64,000 bases of DNA from an uncultured Bacteroidales bacterium. GTDB lineage: Bacteria > Bacteroidota > Bacteroidia > Bacteroidales > Marinilabiliaceae. This document shows positions 45,037-54,321 of the stretch, one piece after another. The notes beneath the pieces are model-generated. The model was not told the origin of the DNA and did not search any database. It saw only the letters and a program-made list of their open reading frames with translations. The stretch's first letter is position 1. Each line of letters starts with the position of its first letter. The stretch is taken from the NCBI GenBank assembly GCA_934717675.1, contig CAKUYZ010000006.1, forward strand, positions 1-64,000, read 5' to 3'. Position numbers and translations under genes: made by a program.

Positions 45037-47499
45037 ATGATAACCAATCATAACAAGACGGCCATATGGACCGCCGAACGGGAAATCTCGTACTCCGAGA
45101 TGCTCTCGCGCATTAGCGACTTCTCTTCGCGATGCCCCATTGGCCAGCACGGCAAAGTCGTCATATTTTCTGAGAACAGGCCGGCTTTCGCCTACGCCCT
45201 CTACGCCATCTGGGAAAACGGGGGCGTGGCCGTGCCGGTAGACAGCACATCGTCGGCGGCCGACCTCGCCTACGTCTTGAAGGACTGCCAGCCCGAGGCC
45301 GTCTGGGCGTCAGAAAAGACCGAGGCCACGGCCCGCGAGGCCATAGAGCGGGCGGGAGGGAGCCAAAGGCTCCAGGTCATCTCACGGGCGTTGGAAGAAG
45401 ATCCCGTCTCGGCCCCACCCGCCACCATCGGCTACCGAAATGAAGACACTGCCCTCATCATCTACACCAGCGGCACCACCGGCAGCCCCAAGGGCGTGAT
45501 GCTCTCTTTTGAGAACATATTTTTCAACGTCAACGCGGTTAGCGTGGGCGTGCCCATCTTCACGCCAGACGTCCGCACCATGGTGCTGCTGCCGTGCCAC
45601 CACGTGCTGCCGCTCGTGGGCAGCCTCGTGGCGCCGTTCGTCACAGGCGGCTCCGTGGCCTTCTGCCCCAGCCTCAGCGCGCCGGACCTTATGGAGACCC
45701 TCTCGCGCGGAGGGGTGGGCATTGTCATTGGCGTGCCGCGCCTCTACACCATGCTCACCAAGGCCATCAGGGGCAAGATAGAGGCCCACTGGGTCACCAG
45801 GGCTCTCTACAAACTCTGCGACAAGATCGGGAGCCGGGCCCTCTCTCGCCTCATTTTCAGCTCCGTCAGGAAGAAGATGGGCGGACGTGTGAAATATTTC
45901 GTGAGCGGCGGCGCGGCTCTGGACCCCGCGGTGGCGCAATGCATGAAGACACTGGGGCTAGACGTGCTGGAAGGCTACGGCATGACGGAGTGCGCGCCCA
46001 TGATAGCATTCACCCGCCCCGACGACATCAAGCCCGGAGCCTCGGGACAGCCCGTGCCAGGATGCACCGTAGAGGTGTGCGATGGCGAGCTGAGGGCCAA
46101 GGGCAAGAACATTATGCAGGGCTACTACAACAGGCCCGAAGAGACGGCCCAAGTGGTGCGCGACGGGTGGATATACACCGGCGACCTCGGCTATATCGAC
46201 GACAAAGGCCGAGTGGTGGTGACAGGCCGACGCAAAGAGATAATAGTCCTCTCAAACGGCAAAAACGTCAACCCTACGGAGATTGAGCAGCACCTGGAGA
46301 GCTACGCCGCCATTGTCAAAGAGGCCGCGGTGACGGAGAAAGACGACGCGCTGATGGCCATCATTGTGCCACAGCCAGCCCTCGCCTCAATGACCGACAG
46401 CGAGATTGAGCAGAAAGTGAAGTGGGAGGTCATTGACAAATATAACGCCGACGCGGCAGGATATAAGAAGATATTCAACATCAAGATTTTCCGAGGAGAC
46501 CTGCCGCGCACCAAGCTGGATAAGCTCCAACGGTTCAAGCTCAAGACCCTCCTCATAGACTCCGCCACCGTGGAGCCTGAAGTGGTGGAGGAGGCCCAGA
46601 GTGACGAATATAAGATCTTGAAGAAATATATTGAGAGCGAGAAAGTCTGCAAAGTCCACCCGACTGACCACATTGAGCTAGACTTGGCTTTCGACTCGCT
46701 AGACAAGGTGGGCCTCCAGGTCTTCATCAACAACAGCTTCGGCCTCAACGTCAGCACCGACCAGCTGAGCCAGTTCCGCTCCGTGGCGGACATGGCGGAC
46801 TATGTGGCTGAGAGCAAGACCAAGATGCAGGTGGAGAAAATAGACTGGAAAAAGATCTTGCGCGAGCACACCAGCCTCAAGCTGCCGCAAACATGGTTCA
46901 CGGGGCGCATGTTCATAGCCCTGGCGCAACCTTTCTTCCGCCTCTACTTCAAGCTCACGGGCAAAGGCGCGGACCGAATACCAGACGGCCCCGTCATCAT
47001 CACGCCCAACCATCAGAGTTTCCTAGACGGCCTCTTCGTCATGTCTTTCCTCAAATACCGCGACATAAAGAACACGTATTTCTACGCCAAGGAGCAGCAC
47101 GTCCGTCAGCCGTTCATTAAGTTCATGGCGGCCACGCACAACGTCATTGTCATGGACATGAGCAACCTCAAAGACTCCATTCAAAAGATGGGCGAGGCCC
47201 TGAAGAAGAAGAAGAACATCATCATCTTCCCCGAAGGCACGCGCACGCCAGACGGCAAGCTCGGCGAGTTCAAGAAGACGTTCGCCATCTTGAGCAAAGA
47301 GCTCAACGTGCCAGTGGTGCCCGTCTCCATCAAGGGGGCCTACCAAGCCATGCCCAAAGGCCGCAAGATTCCCAAGCCTCACAAGGTTCAGGTGGAGTTC
47401 CTAGACCCCATCTACCCTAAGCAAGACACCTACGAGGGCCTGACGCGCGAGGTCTACAACAGCATCAAGCGCAACCAGGAGCAAGCCACCACGGCATAA
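45037..47499 (+). CDS. AMP-dependent acyl ligase / carrier-like domain / PlsC-type acyltransferase fusion
   Basis: This single protein of 820 residues has three parts. Residues 1-520 form an AMP-forming acyl ligase with the P-loop LIIYTSGTTGSPKGV near 139, GYGMTECAPM near 310 and YTGDLGYIDDKG near 385. Residues about 530-605 resemble an acyl carrier domain, with FDSLDKVGLQ near 551 giving the Ser to which phosphopantetheine would attach. Residues about 620-820 form an acyltransferase with the NHQSFLDG motif near 657 (the family usually has NHxxxxD) and FPEGTRTPDG near 730. The arrangement implies activation of a fatty acid, tethering, and transfer to a lysophospholipid within one chain, comparable to Aas but with an added carrier domain. 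Confidence 0.88.
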   Translation: MITNHNKTAIWTAEREISYSEMLSRISDFSSRCPIGQHGKVVIFSENRPAFAYALYAIWENGGVAVPVDSTSSAADLAYVLKDCQPEAVWASEKTEATAREAIERAGGSQRLQVISRALEEDPVSAPPATIGYRNEDTALIIYTSGTTGSPKGVMLSFENIFFNVNAVSVGVPIFTPDVRTMVLLPCHHVLPLVGSLVAPFVTGGSVAFCPSLSAPDLMETLSRGGVGIVIGVPRLYTMLTKAIRGKIEAHWVTRALYKLCDKIGSRALSRLIFSSVRKKMGGRVKYFVSGGAALDPAVAQCMKTLGLDVLEGYGMTECAPMIAFTRPDDIKPGASGQPVPGCTVEVCDGELRAKGKNIMQGYYNRPEETAQVVRDGWIYTGDLGYIDDKGRVVVTGRRKEIIVLSNGKNVNPTEIEQHLESYAAIVKEAAVTEKDDALMAIIVPQPALASMTDSEIEQKVKWEVIDKYNADAAGYKKIFNIKIFRGDLPRTKLDKLQRFKLKTLLIDSATVEPEVVEEAQSDEYKILKKYIESEKVCKVHPTDHIELDLAFDSLDKVGLQVFINNSFGLNVSTDQLSQFRSVADMADYVAESKTKMQVEKIDWKKILREHTSLKLPQTWFTGRMFIALAQPFFRLYFKLTGKGADRIPDGPVIITPNHQSFLDGLFVMSFLKYRDIKNTYFYAKEQHVRQPFIKFMAATHNVIVMDMSNLKDSIQKMGEALKKKKNIIIFPEGTRTPDGKLGEFKKTFAILSKELNVPVVPVSIKGAYQAMPKGRKIPKPHKVQVEFLDPIYPKQDTYEGLTREVYNSIKRNQEQATTA

Positions 47500-47523
47500 G
47501 TCGGGGGTGGGGCGACCACAAAA

Positions 47524-47564
47524 GCGGCGGGGCGGCAAGAATATCTTTCTTGCCGCCCCGCCGC
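47524..47564. terminator. Bidirectional terminator, convergent genes
   Basis: An 18-bp perfect stem (47524-47541 with 47547-47564) has a 5-base loop. A T-run follows on the minus strand, so it best serves the cyclase gene, though the stem may stop both transcripts. Confidence 0.88.
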
Positions 47565-47576
47565 CCGCGTTGTGTC

Positions 47577-49280
47577 CTATATCAAGTCCGCCGCCGCGCC
47601 AATCACCTCCACCTGCTTCGCCTTGGGCACCTCGCAGAGCCGGCGGGCCGAGTCGGTGTAGAAAGTAAAGGAGTCCGCCTTGGCCTTGTGGGCCATGAGC
47701 CATGCCGAGCGGGCCTTGACGTGGCCTCCGTTGGCCTGCGCCTCGCCATACATGGCCAGAAGGAGCGGGATGACGTCTTTGCGGCCATACACCTCATTGA
47801 AGGCGTCTGAGATGACCTCCTCCACCCGTCCTTCGGGCGCCTTGCCCTGCTCCACGTGGACCACCACGCCCCTTATGCTCTCGCAGAGGTCGTCCGTCAG
47901 GTGCATACGGCCAAGCATGGAGTCAATCTCCCTGCCGCCAGTGGAGAGGCCAGCCTTGGGAAAATTGGCGTTGACGAAACAGAAAATCGCCGCCACGCCG
48001 CTCACAATCACCTCATCGTCAGAGAAAGCCTCCAACGACGCCAATGTGCGCACTCGGGCCAGAAAAGCGTCCATGCGCACCGAGGCGTTGGGGTGGGCGT
48101 CTTTAAGCACCGTCTGGCGCACGCCCTGCTCAAAGTCCTGGATCCTCAGCACTTGGAGCTTGCGCAGCAGCAGGGCGTTGGGCTTATGGGGCGCGCCGGG
48201 TTGGCAATAGGCGGCCTTGAGGCCGTTAACAAAATACATGTCCACCTCGCCCTTATACTTCACGGGCATCTTGCCCCTATACTCACAGTCGAAAAAGTCG
48301 CGGATGCGCTGATAGGTGCTCTCGCTCACGTTCACTCGGCCCGGCTCGCCGCCGCTCTCCATGCGCGACGCAGTGTTCACCGTGTCGCCCCAAATGTCAA
48401 AGACTTTCTTTATGTTGCCCAGATGGCCGGATATGACGGGCCCCGTGTTTATGCCCACCCTGATGTTCCAAAAACCCTCTTTGCTTGCCCTGCGCTCGCT
48501 CACGTAGGCAATCATCTCAAGACCCACCAGCACCACCTCAATTGGGTTGGCGCTGTCATTGTCCGGCACGCCGCCGGCGCACATATAGGCATCGCCTATC
48601 GTCTTGATTTTCTCAACGTTATATTTATCTACCAGTTCATCGAAATAGATAAAGTAACGGTCCAGCTCATCCACCAGCTTCTCGGGGTTCATATGTTCCG
48701 CGATCTTGGTGAAGCCCTGGATGTCAGTGAAGAGTACGGTGGCGAAGTCATATTTCCGAGTGCGCCTCTTGCCGGCCTCGGCCTCCATCTCGCGGCCTTT
48801 TCGTTCCAACGCCCTCCTCTGACGGCGCAAGGCGAGCCTCAGCGCCACGGCCCCGGCCGCCAAGACAGCGGCGGCGGCCGCCGCCACCATCCACCACGCC
48901 GACGGGGGCTCGGCATAGGCCACACTGACGGAGAAAGAGCGGCCCGCGGCGTCCGTCACCCTGAGCCGAGACCGCCCTCCGGCGGCGTCGGCCGCCACAG
49001 CGCACCAGGCCTCGCCCGTGCTGCCGCAAAAAAGGGTGTCGCCATCGCCCGAGGTCAAGACGACACCGTAGGGCGGCTCAAACCCGTGCGCGCCGTCCCA
49101 CTCCACCCGCGCGTTCCGATTGTTAAAGACAACAGACGTGTCGCCCCCGCACAGCAATGACGAGGGGACGGAAAACAGGTCATGGCGCGCCAGGGCGTCA
49201 GACGGTAAGAGCCACAGCGCCAGGCACAAGAGAGCCGCCAGGCTCCCCCCTCGGGGCTGGGCTTGCGCTATCGGAAGCAT
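47577..49280 (-). CDS. Membrane-anchored class III nucleotidyl cyclase
   Basis: This protein has 567 residues from ATG 49280 (a TTG at 49301 would add seven). A signal peptide (ending SDALARH) is followed by an approximately 95-residue exported domain with paired Cys, one membrane helix at about 127-148, and a cytoplasmic cyclase domain. Metal ligands are in VLFTDIQGFTK (about 180) and TIGDAYM (about 225). The substrate-selecting pair appears to be Lys in VEKIKTIGD and Asp in FDIWGDTVN, which favours ATP. The last 215 residues are helical and match no domain I can name; they may be a degenerate HD-type region. It stands alone on the minus strand. cAMP signalling is poorly known in this order. 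Confidence 0.85.
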   Translation of the reverse strand: MLPIAQAQPRGGSLAALLCLALWLLPSDALARHDLFSVPSSLLCGGDTSVVFNNRNARVEWDGAHGFEPPYGVVLTSGDGDTLFCGSTGEAWCAVAADAAGGRSRLRVTDAAGRSFSVSVAYAEPPSAWWMVAAAAAAVLAAGAVALRLALRRQRRALERKGREMEAEAGKRRTRKYDFATVLFTDIQGFTKIAEHMNPEKLVDELDRYFIYFDELVDKYNVEKIKTIGDAYMCAGGVPDNDSANPIEVVLVGLEMIAYVSERRASKEGFWNIRVGINTGPVISGHLGNIKKVFDIWGDTVNTASRMESGGEPGRVNVSESTYQRIRDFFDCEYRGKMPVKYKGEVDMYFVNGLKAAYCQPGAPHKPNALLLRKLQVLRIQDFEQGVRQTVLKDAHPNASVRMDAFLARVRTLASLEAFSDDEVIVSGVAAIFCFVNANFPKAGLSTGGREIDSMLGRMHLTDDLCESIRGVVVHVEQGKAPEGRVEEVISDAFNEVYGRKDVIPLLLAMYGEAQANGGHVKARSAWLMAHKAKADSFTFYTDSARRLCEVPKAKQVEVIGAAADLI

Positions 49281-49497
49281 CGTGTCGCTATTTTCTCGCA
49301 ATTTACTTTTTTTTCAGATAGCGAAGTAGTAATTTTAAGCAGATTTTTACCCAAGGGTCAGAAATGTCGGGCTGCCGAGCTGGCGCAAAAGTCACCCTGT
49401 CGCACTCATTCGCCCTATGGCAGTGAGGCATAGCTGCTTCAGCACGGCGTGGCGGGCAAAGAGACAAAAGGCAAAAAAACTTAAACCTAAAAAATAT

Positions 49498-50325
49498 ATG
49501 GAGAGTTCTATGGAGAATATCATCGTCCCCTACGACTTCACAGAGAAGGCCGACTGCGCCGTCAAGCACGCCTCCCACATCGCCAGGAATATGAAGGCCG
49601 AGGTGGTCCTGCTCCACATCGTCAAGAAAGAGAGCCAGACGGCCGAGGCCGCCAACCGCCTAGACGGCCTCGTGGCCCAGATTGCGCAAGACGAGAACGT
49701 TGCTTGCCGCTACTTGGTGCGCGAGGGCAGCATCTTCACCACCATCAACGAGGTGGTGGCAGAGCAAAACAGCACGCTCGTGGTCATGGGCACACACGGA
49801 ATGAAGGGAATGCAGAAAATCACAGGCAGCTGGGCCCTCAAGGTCATCGTGGGCTGCCACGTGCCATACCTCATCGTGCAGAAAGACCCCGACTACTCCG
49901 TCCCCACAAGGGTCCTCTTCCCCGTAGACTACAAGCTCGAGACCAAAGAGAAGCTCAAGTGGATGCCCATCCTCAGCTACGTCAACAAACTCCACGTCAC
50001 CTTCTTCGGCCAGCAAGGCAACGGCCCGATGTTCGACAACCCCACACGCGCCAACATGAACTTCTGCAAGCACTACCTTGAGGAGCAGAACATTGACTGC
50101 GACGTGGTGTGGGCCGACGAGAAAGGCTCGTTCCTCGAGCTCTCCCTCAAATATTGCGAAGAGCACAACATGGACGTGATCATGATCACGACAACGCGAG
50201 ACATAGCGTTCCACGACTATCTGCTCGGCGCCTACGAGCAGACCGTCATCTCCAACAGCGCGGGCATCCCCGTCTTCGTGGTCAACCCGAGACAAGACGT
50301 CAAGCTGGTCTACTCCAACTTCTAG
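49498..50325 (+). CDS. Tandem universal stress protein
   Basis: This cytoplasmic protein has 275 residues with two UspA-like halves. The first (about 5-142) contains NIIVPYDFTEKADCAVKHA and the ATP-binding style VVMGTHGMKGMQKITGS. The second (about 147-270) starts RVLFPVDYKLETKEK and ends GIPVFVVNP but lacks the glycine-rich loop, so only the first half is likely to bind nucleotide. ATG 49498 is used; an ATG four codons downstream is also possible. The upstream 200 bases are shared with the divergent cyclase gene. It is not coupled to rdgB, which starts 152 bases later. Confidence 0.88.
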   Translation: MESSMENIIVPYDFTEKADCAVKHASHIARNMKAEVVLLHIVKKESQTAEAANRLDGLVAQIAQDENVACRYLVREGSIFTTINEVVAEQNSTLVVMGTHGMKGMQKITGSWALKVIVGCHVPYLIVQKDPDYSVPTRVLFPVDYKLETKEKLKWMPILSYVNKLHVTFFGQQGNGPMFDNPTRANMNFCKHYLEEQNIDCDVVWADEKGSFLELSLKYCEEHNMDVIMITTTRDIAFHDYLLGAYEQTVISNSAGIPVFVVNPRQDVKLVYSNF

Positions 50326-50477
50326 GCCTGGCCGCCGCATGGCAACCAGACCATCGGCCCGCACGGGGGCGGCAGCGCAACGCGCCACGCCGCCCCCGAG
50401 CGGGCTTCTCTTTTGAGGGGTCGGAAGCCACCGTTAGCAAAAGAATTGCGATATTTGCGCAGCATAGAGACAACCCC

Positions 50478-51074
50478 ATGAACCACACACCACAAGAGCT
50501 TCTCTTCGCCACCCACAACAAGGGCAAGGCCGCCGAGATCGCGAGGATGGCGGGCCCCGCCTACCGCCTCCTGACACTCGACGAGGCCGGGGTGACGGCA
50601 GACATCCCCGAGACGTCAGACACGCTAGAGGGCAACGCCCTGATCAAGGCGAGATTCTTGCACCAACTGACGGGCAAGGCCTGCTTCGCAGATGACACGG
50701 GGCTTGAGGTGGAGGCCCTGGACGGAGAGCCAGGGGTGCGCACGGCCCGCTATGCCGGGGAGGAGTGCGACTCGCAGAAAAACATGGACAAACTGCTCTT
50801 GGCGTTGCAAGGGGCGCAGACGCGCCGCGCGCGCTTCCGCACCGTCATAGCCCTCATTGGCCAAGACGGGGCGGAGACCACCTTCGAGGGCGTGTGCGAG
50901 GGCAGCATTGCCACGGAGAGGCATGGCGACGGGGGCTTCGGCTACGACCCCGTCTTCGCTCCCGACGGGTTCGGGGGCCGGACGTTCGCCCAAATGAGCC
51001 TCGACGACAAAAACCAGATAAGCCACCGCGGCAAAGCCGTCAGACAACTTGTAGACTTCATCACCAGACGATGA
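50478..51074 (+). CDS. rdgB: XTP/dITP pyrophosphatase (RdgB/HAM1)
   Basis: This enzyme removes non-canonical purine nucleoside triphosphates; 198 residues. It has the signature LFATHNKGKAAEIARM at the start, TLEGNALIKARF near 54 and FADDTGLEVEALDGEPGV near 72. GFGYDPVF near 154 completes the family. ATG 50478 is chosen, with GATATTTG (near -7) 20 bases upstream. The stop overlaps the porZ start as ATGA. Confidence 0.95.
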   Translation: MNHTPQELLFATHNKGKAAEIARMAGPAYRLLTLDEAGVTADIPETSDTLEGNALIKARFLHQLTGKACFADDTGLEVEALDGEPGVRTARYAGEECDSQKNMDKLLLALQGAQTRRARFRTVIALIGQDGAETTFEGVCEGSIATERHGDGGFGYDPVFAPDGFGGRTFAQMSLDDKNQISHRGKAVRQLVDFITRR

Positions 51075-53428
51075 GAACAGCAGCCATACTCGCCGCCTCG
51101 CTCGCGGCACTGGCCCTGGGGCCTCGCGCCAAGGCGCAATGGACGCTCCACACGTCATTCAACGGGGCCACGATGACAGCCGTGGCGGCGGGCAAAGCGG
51201 TTGCCGGGAACAGCTACGGCCTGACCTATTACGACCCCGCCGAGGGACTGACATCGACACTAGACAAGGCCAACCATCTGTCCTCTTCCGGAATATCGGC
51301 CATAAAAGGCAACGGCGACATCCTCATCGTGGGATATGCCGACGGGAACATCGACCTGGTGGACATGGCCCAAATGACCACCTACAACATTCCGGAGCTG
51401 CGGCTCAGCACCAAGCACAACAACAAAGTAATCAACTCCATAACGCCCGCCAGCACACAATATTATATTGGCTTCGGCGGCGGCGTGCTGGAGGTTGACG
51501 GGCGCAAGGCTGAAATAAAGTCGGCGTGGGGCGTCACCGCCGATGGCGTAGACGTGCGCGGCGTGGCGCTGACGGCCGACCACATATACGCCGCCACGGC
51601 CACGGGCATATACCGCGCGCGGCGCGACAGCCGCCTGCTGGAAGATCCCGGCCAATGGAGCCTCCTGACAAGCCCGCGGGGCAACACCGTGAGCCTGGCG
51701 GCCATAGCCGACACCGTCTACGCCGCCGTTGGTCGCGCGGGCGGAGACGTGACGCTCTGGAAGATAACGACCGACGGGGCTGAAGCCAAAAACCGCATCG
51801 GCTCATTCCGCTCACTGAGCGGGCGCGGAGAGAAGCTGCTGGTGACGCGCAGCGGCGGCGTTGACCTCTTGGGAGCGGGCTTGGCCGTGGAGGCCTCCGT
51901 GACCTCCGTGGGGCGCGCCGACACAGCAGACACCGTGACGAAGCCGCAGTTCCGCATGGCAGAGATGATGGACGACAAGACGTTGGCCATCGCGGACAAT
52001 GACGCGTGCCTGGTGATCTCAGACACGGCCGGCATAGGCAAGGCCTATAAGCCCAACGGCCCGCGGAGCAACATATCTTCTTGCATCACGGCGGCTGGAG
52101 ACGACATATACGTGGGCGGCCCCGGACGCAATGGCGAGCTGAACAACCAAGGCAATCCGGCCTCGGTGAGCGTGTTGCGCAATGGGATGTGGTACAGCTC
52201 CGCCAAGACATGGGCGGACAGCCGCGAGCCATGCATGGTGGCCGCCAACCCTCGAGACCCGTCAGACGTGTTCCTCTCAACATGGGGGACGGGCATCTTC
52301 AAGATTGTTGACTGTCAGCTAGACACACAGTTCACCGCCGGCAACTCAACCATCAAAGACATATTCGGCGGCAACAGATACGTCCGCTCTGACGCCATCA
52401 CGTTCGACAAGGCCGGCAACCTCTACGTATTGGCCTGCATGGTGGACAGCGGCATCAACGTCATGACCCCCGAAGGCGAGTGGCACAGCTACCCCTACGG
52501 CCCCATGGGCGACGGCTCTACGCACTCCTACGCCGCCATGGCGGCCGCGCCGAACGGCAACATCTGGGTGGCGTCGACATATATGAGCGGGACGCACACG
52601 TCGGTCTTCAACATTGGCGGCACGCCAGAGAGCTGCGATGACGACCTCTACATGAGCACCCGCGGCAACGAGGCCGACAAACAATACGTGGGCCGCATTG
52701 AACTGGTGGACTCCGAGACGGGCGAAGCCGTGGGCGAGAGAGCCAACACATTCGCCATCGACGCCGACGGCAACGTGTGGGTGGGCACGTCGGCCGGACT
52801 GCTCGTGACAAAAGACAACAAGACGATGCTCCAGACGGGTACCGTGTCATTCAACCGAATAAAAGTGCCGCGCAACGACGGCACAAACCTGGCCGACTAC
52901 CTGCTAGACGGGGCCTACATCAACGCCATTGCCGTGGACGGGGCCAACCGCAAGTGGATTGGCACAGATGATGACGGCGCGTATCTGGTGAGCCCCGACG
53001 GCACCCAGACCATACGCCACTTCACAACGGCAAACAGCCCGCTGCCAAGCGACAAGGTGGAGGGAGTGGCCATACGCCAGTCCGATGGCGAGATTTACTT
53101 CGCCACGCCCGCCGGCATAGCCTCTTACAAAGGAGACGCCACAGAACCGTCGGAGACGCTCGCATCCGTCAGGATATACCCCAACCCCTTCAGCCTCAGG
53201 CACGGACCCGGGGCGGTGAGCATAGACAGGCTGATGGGCGCCACGACGCTCTTCATAACCGACGCCGCAGGAAACCGAGTGGCAAGGCTCACATCGGTGG
53301 GTGGCAAAGCCACATGGGACGGCAGACGACCCGACGGCCGACTGGCAGCCGCGGGCATATACATTGTCTGGATGACGGCGAGCAACGGAGACAGCAAAGC
53401 CGTTGGCAAACTGCTGGTGACAGACTGA
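51071..53428 (+). CDS. porZ: PorZ-like T9SS-associated propeller protein with C-terminal sorting domain
   Basis: This exported protein has 785 residues. The signal peptide ends GPRAKAQ. The N-terminal two thirds form beta-propeller repeats (WTLHTSFNGATMTAVAAGK, AVAGNSYGLTYYDPAEGL, GNGDILIVGYADGNIDLVD), matching the PorZ family, the surface component of the type IX secretion attachment complex. A C-terminal sorting-like domain starts near residue 702 with the typical IYPNPF and ends VGKLLVTD. In Porphyromonas PorZ works with PorU/PorV/PorQ in processing and attaching cargo; those genes are not in the window. Translation is coupled to rdgB by ATGA. The frame is open upstream to 50765, but that part overlaps rdgB. 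Confidence 0.85.
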   Translation: MRTAAILAASLAALALGPRAKAQWTLHTSFNGATMTAVAAGKAVAGNSYGLTYYDPAEGLTSTLDKANHLSSSGISAIKGNGDILIVGYADGNIDLVDMAQMTTYNIPELRLSTKHNNKVINSITPASTQYYIGFGGGVLEVDGRKAEIKSAWGVTADGVDVRGVALTADHIYAATATGIYRARRDSRLLEDPGQWSLLTSPRGNTVSLAAIADTVYAAVGRAGGDVTLWKITTDGAEAKNRIGSFRSLSGRGEKLLVTRSGGVDLLGAGLAVEASVTSVGRADTADTVTKPQFRMAEMMDDKTLAIADNDACLVISDTAGIGKAYKPNGPRSNISSCITAAGDDIYVGGPGRNGELNNQGNPASVSVLRNGMWYSSAKTWADSREPCMVAANPRDPSDVFLSTWGTGIFKIVDCQLDTQFTAGNSTIKDIFGGNRYVRSDAITFDKAGNLYVLACMVDSGINVMTPEGEWHSYPYGPMGDGSTHSYAAMAAAPNGNIWVASTYMSGTHTSVFNIGGTPESCDDDLYMSTRGNEADKQYVGRIELVDSETGEAVGERANTFAIDADGNVWVGTSAGLLVTKDNKTMLQTGTVSFNRIKVPRNDGTNLADYLLDGAYINAIAVDGANRKWIGTDDDGAYLVSPDGTQTIRHFTTANSPLPSDKVEGVAIRQSDGEIYFATPAGIASYKGDATEPSETLASVRIYPNPFSLRHGPGAVSIDRLMGATTLFITDAAGNRVARLTSVGGKATWDGRRPDGRLAAAGIYIVWMTASNGDSKAVGKLLVTD

Positions 53429-53452
53429 CATAGAAAAACAACAACAGAAAAC

Positions 53453-53728
53453 ATGACATACGAGTATCAGCCCAGCGGAGTGTGCAGCAAACTCTTCCGC
53501 ATTGAAGTGGACGACAACGGCACAGTGCGCCACGCCGAGGTCATCGGCGGGTGCAGCGGCAACCTGCAAGGCCTCTGCCGCCTGATGGAGGGGCGCAAGG
53601 CCAGCGAGGTGGCCGAGACGCTAAAAGGAATCAGGTGCGGAGCCAAGCCCACCTCATGCCCCGACCAGATGAGCAAGGCACTGGGGGAAATTGCGGCAGA
53701 GACGGGGCGCGGCGCCCACACGGCATAG
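53453..53728 (+). CDS. TSCPD-domain protein (TIGR03905-like)
   Basis: This small protein of 91 residues contains the TSCPD module: YQPSGVCSKLFRIEVDDNG, GGCSGNLQGLCRLMEGR and the closing TSCPDQMSKAL that names the domain. Three or four Cys could bind a metal. The domain also occurs at the end of B12-dependent ribonucleotide reductases, where it may assist redox or metal binding; as a free protein its job is unknown. It lies 24 bases after porZ and 25 before aroK. Confidence 0.9.
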   Translation: MTYEYQPSGVCSKLFRIEVDDNGTVRHAEVIGGCSGNLQGLCRLMEGRKASEVAETLKGIRCGAKPTSCPDQMSKALGEIAAETGRGAHTA

Positions 53729-53753
53729 GGGCGAGAAGGAGGCAAAGACAACA

Positions 53754-54287
53754 ATGGAGCGCGTATTCCTGATAGGCTACATGGGCTCGGGCAAGTCCAC
53801 CATAGGCAAATATGTGGCCAAAGACATGGGGTGGAGGTTCATTGACATGGACGACTACGTGGAGCGGCGGCTCGGCTGCACCATAAGCGAGTTCTTCGCC
53901 AAGCACGGCGAAGAAGCCTTCCGCCAAGCCGAGGCCGAGGCCTTGAAAGAGCTGGCCAAAGAGCCCAAGGCCATCATCGCCACCGGCGGCGGGTCCCCGT
54001 GCCACTTTGACAATATGGATGTGATGAGGGCCGCCGGCCTGACCATATACATAAAGGTGGAGCCGGAGGAGCTGGCCGCAAGACTAAAAGGGGCCAAGGC
54101 CAAGAGGCCCATAATAGCCAACAAGACAGACGACGAGCTGCAAGACTTCATTGCCGCCCAACTGACGCAGCGCGAGCCATTCTACAACAAGGCCGAGATG
54201 GCCGTAGACGGCGCGCGACTGCCATTCTCGGCCTATAAGCCGTTCATTGAGACTTTCTCCCTGATGGGAGGGGACGACGGCGAATAG
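53754..54287 (+). CDS. aroK: Shikimate kinase
   Basis: This enzyme phosphorylates shikimate in aromatic amino acid synthesis; 177 residues. It has the Walker A GYMGSGKST at residues 8-16, the DMDDYVERRLG shikimate-binding segment near 32 and TGGGSPCHFDN near 80. ATG 53754 gives the standard N-terminus; the longer frame from 53691 overlaps the TSCPD gene. No other aro gene is next to it. Confidence 0.95.
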   Translation: MERVFLIGYMGSGKSTIGKYVAKDMGWRFIDMDDYVERRLGCTISEFFAKHGEEAFRQAEAEALKELAKEPKAIIATGGGSPCHFDNMDVMRAAGLTIYIKVEPEELAARLKGAKAKRPIIANKTDDELQDFIAAQLTQREPFYNKAEMAVDGARLPFSAYKPFIETFSLMGGDDGE

Positions 54288-54321
54288 GCCTCGAAAACCA
54301 CAAAACACATAAAAACAAGCC

